A stretch of 64,000 nucleotides of DNA from Cymbomonas tetramitiformis. Lineage: Eukaryota > Chlorophyta > Pyramimonadophyceae > Pyramimonadales > Pyramimonadaceae. Below the pieces are notes generated by a model. It made no database searches. It saw nothing but the letters and a program-made list of their open reading frames with translations, and had not been told where the DNA came from. The stretch covers positions 1 to 64,000 of the forward strand of contig LGRX02035490.1 of the NCBI GenBank assembly GCA_001247695.2. The letters run 5' to 3'. Both the position numbers and the translations under genes were made by a program. The stretch's first letter is position 1. Every line of letters starts with the position of its first letter. Below, one piece after another: positions 62,858-64,000 of this stretch.

Positions 62858-64000
62858 ACAATGGTGAAATAGACTGTTTATGTTGTGAAATAGACTGGAA
62901 AAAGAGGTTTATGATGTGAAATAGACTGGAAACAATAGAACAAACGTTATTACGTATTGTGTATTAAGTTGATGACCAGCATTTCATACGTATAGTATCC
63001 CTGTATTATCCTTGTACTATACCTGTGGAAATAGTATTAGCATTCCATACGTACAGTATCCCTATACTGCCCCACTACTGTGCCTATGGAAAGTAAATAT
63101 TAATTAAGTTCCATACGTATAGCATCCCGATATTATCCCTGTATCGTGCCTATGGAAACCATATATATCTACTGGTTCCATACCTATACTATGCCTATAG
63201 TAAATAGTTTCCATACGGATAACATACGTAGGGAAAGATGTTTTCCATACCTATAATATACGGTTTTCATACGCATGGTATCCCTGGGGGAAAAGCTTTC
63301 CGTAGGTATAGTACACCTGCGGAAAATGCTCTCCATAAGTATAATAACCGTATGGAATATGAAATCCATAGGGCGGGTCACCCTACGGAAAGGGTTTCCA
63401 TAGGTATACTCCTGATGCTGTTAACGGAATCATACGTATAATATCCGTATGGAATACCTTTCCGTAAGTATACAGCACGTATGGAATTGTGTTTCCATAG
63501 GTATAGCCATCCTATGGAACAATCTTTCCCAAAGGTGAGCCACCCAGTGGAAAACCTTTCCATAAGTATGTCGGCCGTATGGAAACCTATTTCCCAAGGG
63601 ACGCTAAGTGTATGGGCCCGTCTTCCGTACGCATAATGTCCGTATGGAAAGATCTTTCCCAGGGGATACCATACCTGTGGAAAATGTTCCATAGGTATAT
63701 CGACCGTATGGAAGATTGCTTCCCAAGGGATACTACGCCTATGGAGTTCGCTTCCATAGGTACACCGTCCGCATGGAAACAAGTTTCCCAAGGGGTACCA
63801 TGCCTGGGGAAAAGATTTCCATAGGTATGACCTATTAGGTTCCATAGGGCCAGCATAGGGATGGAACAGATCCGTGTGTTTTTCCACAGGGTTTTCCATA
63901 CGACTTTCCATAGGAAGGCTATAGGGATGACATAGGTGCGGAAAGCGCTTGATATTCCAGGACTTTCCATTGGGTTTCCATAGGGTTTTCCATACGATAT
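62858..64000. repeat. Right subterminal repeat region of CACTA-like element 2
   Basis: From about 62980, CCATACGTATAGTATCCCTGTA modules give way to TTTCCATAGGTATA...CCGTATGGAAA units of 55-60 bp, about ten of them between 63200 and 63840, then CCATAGGG units to the end. Long frames on both strands follow the repeat. No gene. Confidence 0.85.

Larger units (their letters stand above)
53216..64000. mobile_element. CACTA-like DNA transposon 2, right end beyond window
   Basis: Starts at about 53215 inside Ty3-like element 2 and continues past the window end. It has the same gene layout as element 1: transposase on the minus strand, accessory gene on the plus strand. Both flanks carry hundreds of bases of CCATAGG-type repeats in direct and inverted orientation, the structure of CACTA subterminal regions. 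The terminal bases could not be identified on the left. Confidence 0.75.

Noticed and set aside
53216..64000. CCATAGGG repeats as telomere-like DNA
   Set aside because: The unit is not TTTAGGG, occurs in both orientations, is interspersed with genes and lies in introns; a subterminal transposon motif fits better.

Overview
This is eukaryotic nuclear DNA, most likely from an alga or another protist. The evidence is short GT-AG introns with consistent phases, a plant-type CACTA transposase, two Ty3-like retroelements primed by an initiator-tRNA-Met-like site, a Penelope-like element with an N-terminal GIY-YIG nuclease, and a block of polinton-like-virus capsid genes. I recognise no housekeeping gene, so the species cannot be fixed. 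Nearly everything is mobile DNA, viral DNA or tandem repeat.

Layout. 1-6731: two spliced plus-strand genes, the first ending in a protein kinase domain, the second with a 2.3 kb intron filled by a minisatellite. 6.9-7.8 kb: short tandem repeats. 7769-18835: Ty3-like element 1 (5' LTR, tRNA-Met-type primer site, frameshifted gag, protease, RT-RNase H and a Dam-methylase-like tail), cut at its 3' end by CACTA-like element 1 (18836-25404; about 0.5 kb inverted ends, minus-strand transposase, divergent plus-strand accessory gene). 25.5-29.45 kb: a spliced gene of unknown function whose large intron holds eight 205-bp repeats. 29.6-34.0 kb: a copia integrase fragment, two inverted broken gag-like copies and a solo LTR. 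34003-40800: a nearly pristine Penelope-like element with two 394-bp terminal copies differing at one base, each carrying a hammerhead ribozyme. 40.9-46.5 kb: an AT-rich, intronless, tightly packed viral cluster of six minus-strand genes, preceded by five 55-bp iterons. 46531-53.2 kb: Ty3-like element 2, inserted inside the viral major capsid protein gene. 53.2 kb to the window end: CACTA-like element 2, inserted in Ty3 element 2, with an apparently intact 8-exon transposase, a 3-exon acidic accessory gene and extensive CCATAGG-type repeats in its subterminal regions and in every transposase intron.

Nesting gives an order of events: virus integrated, then Ty3-2 entered the capsid gene, then CACTA-2 entered Ty3-2; Ty3-1 was broken before or by CACTA-1; the Penelope-like element is a recent arrival. 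The rest of the viral capsid gene, and perhaps its ATPase, polymerase and integrase, should lie to the right of this window.

The most unusual items are the viral cluster with a retropepsin-like protease and a set of fibre-like proteins sharing one N-terminal tag; the Penelope-like element combining an ORF1, an N-terminal GIY-YIG and twin hammerheads; and the CACTA element whose introns all carry a repeat resembling its own subterminal motif.
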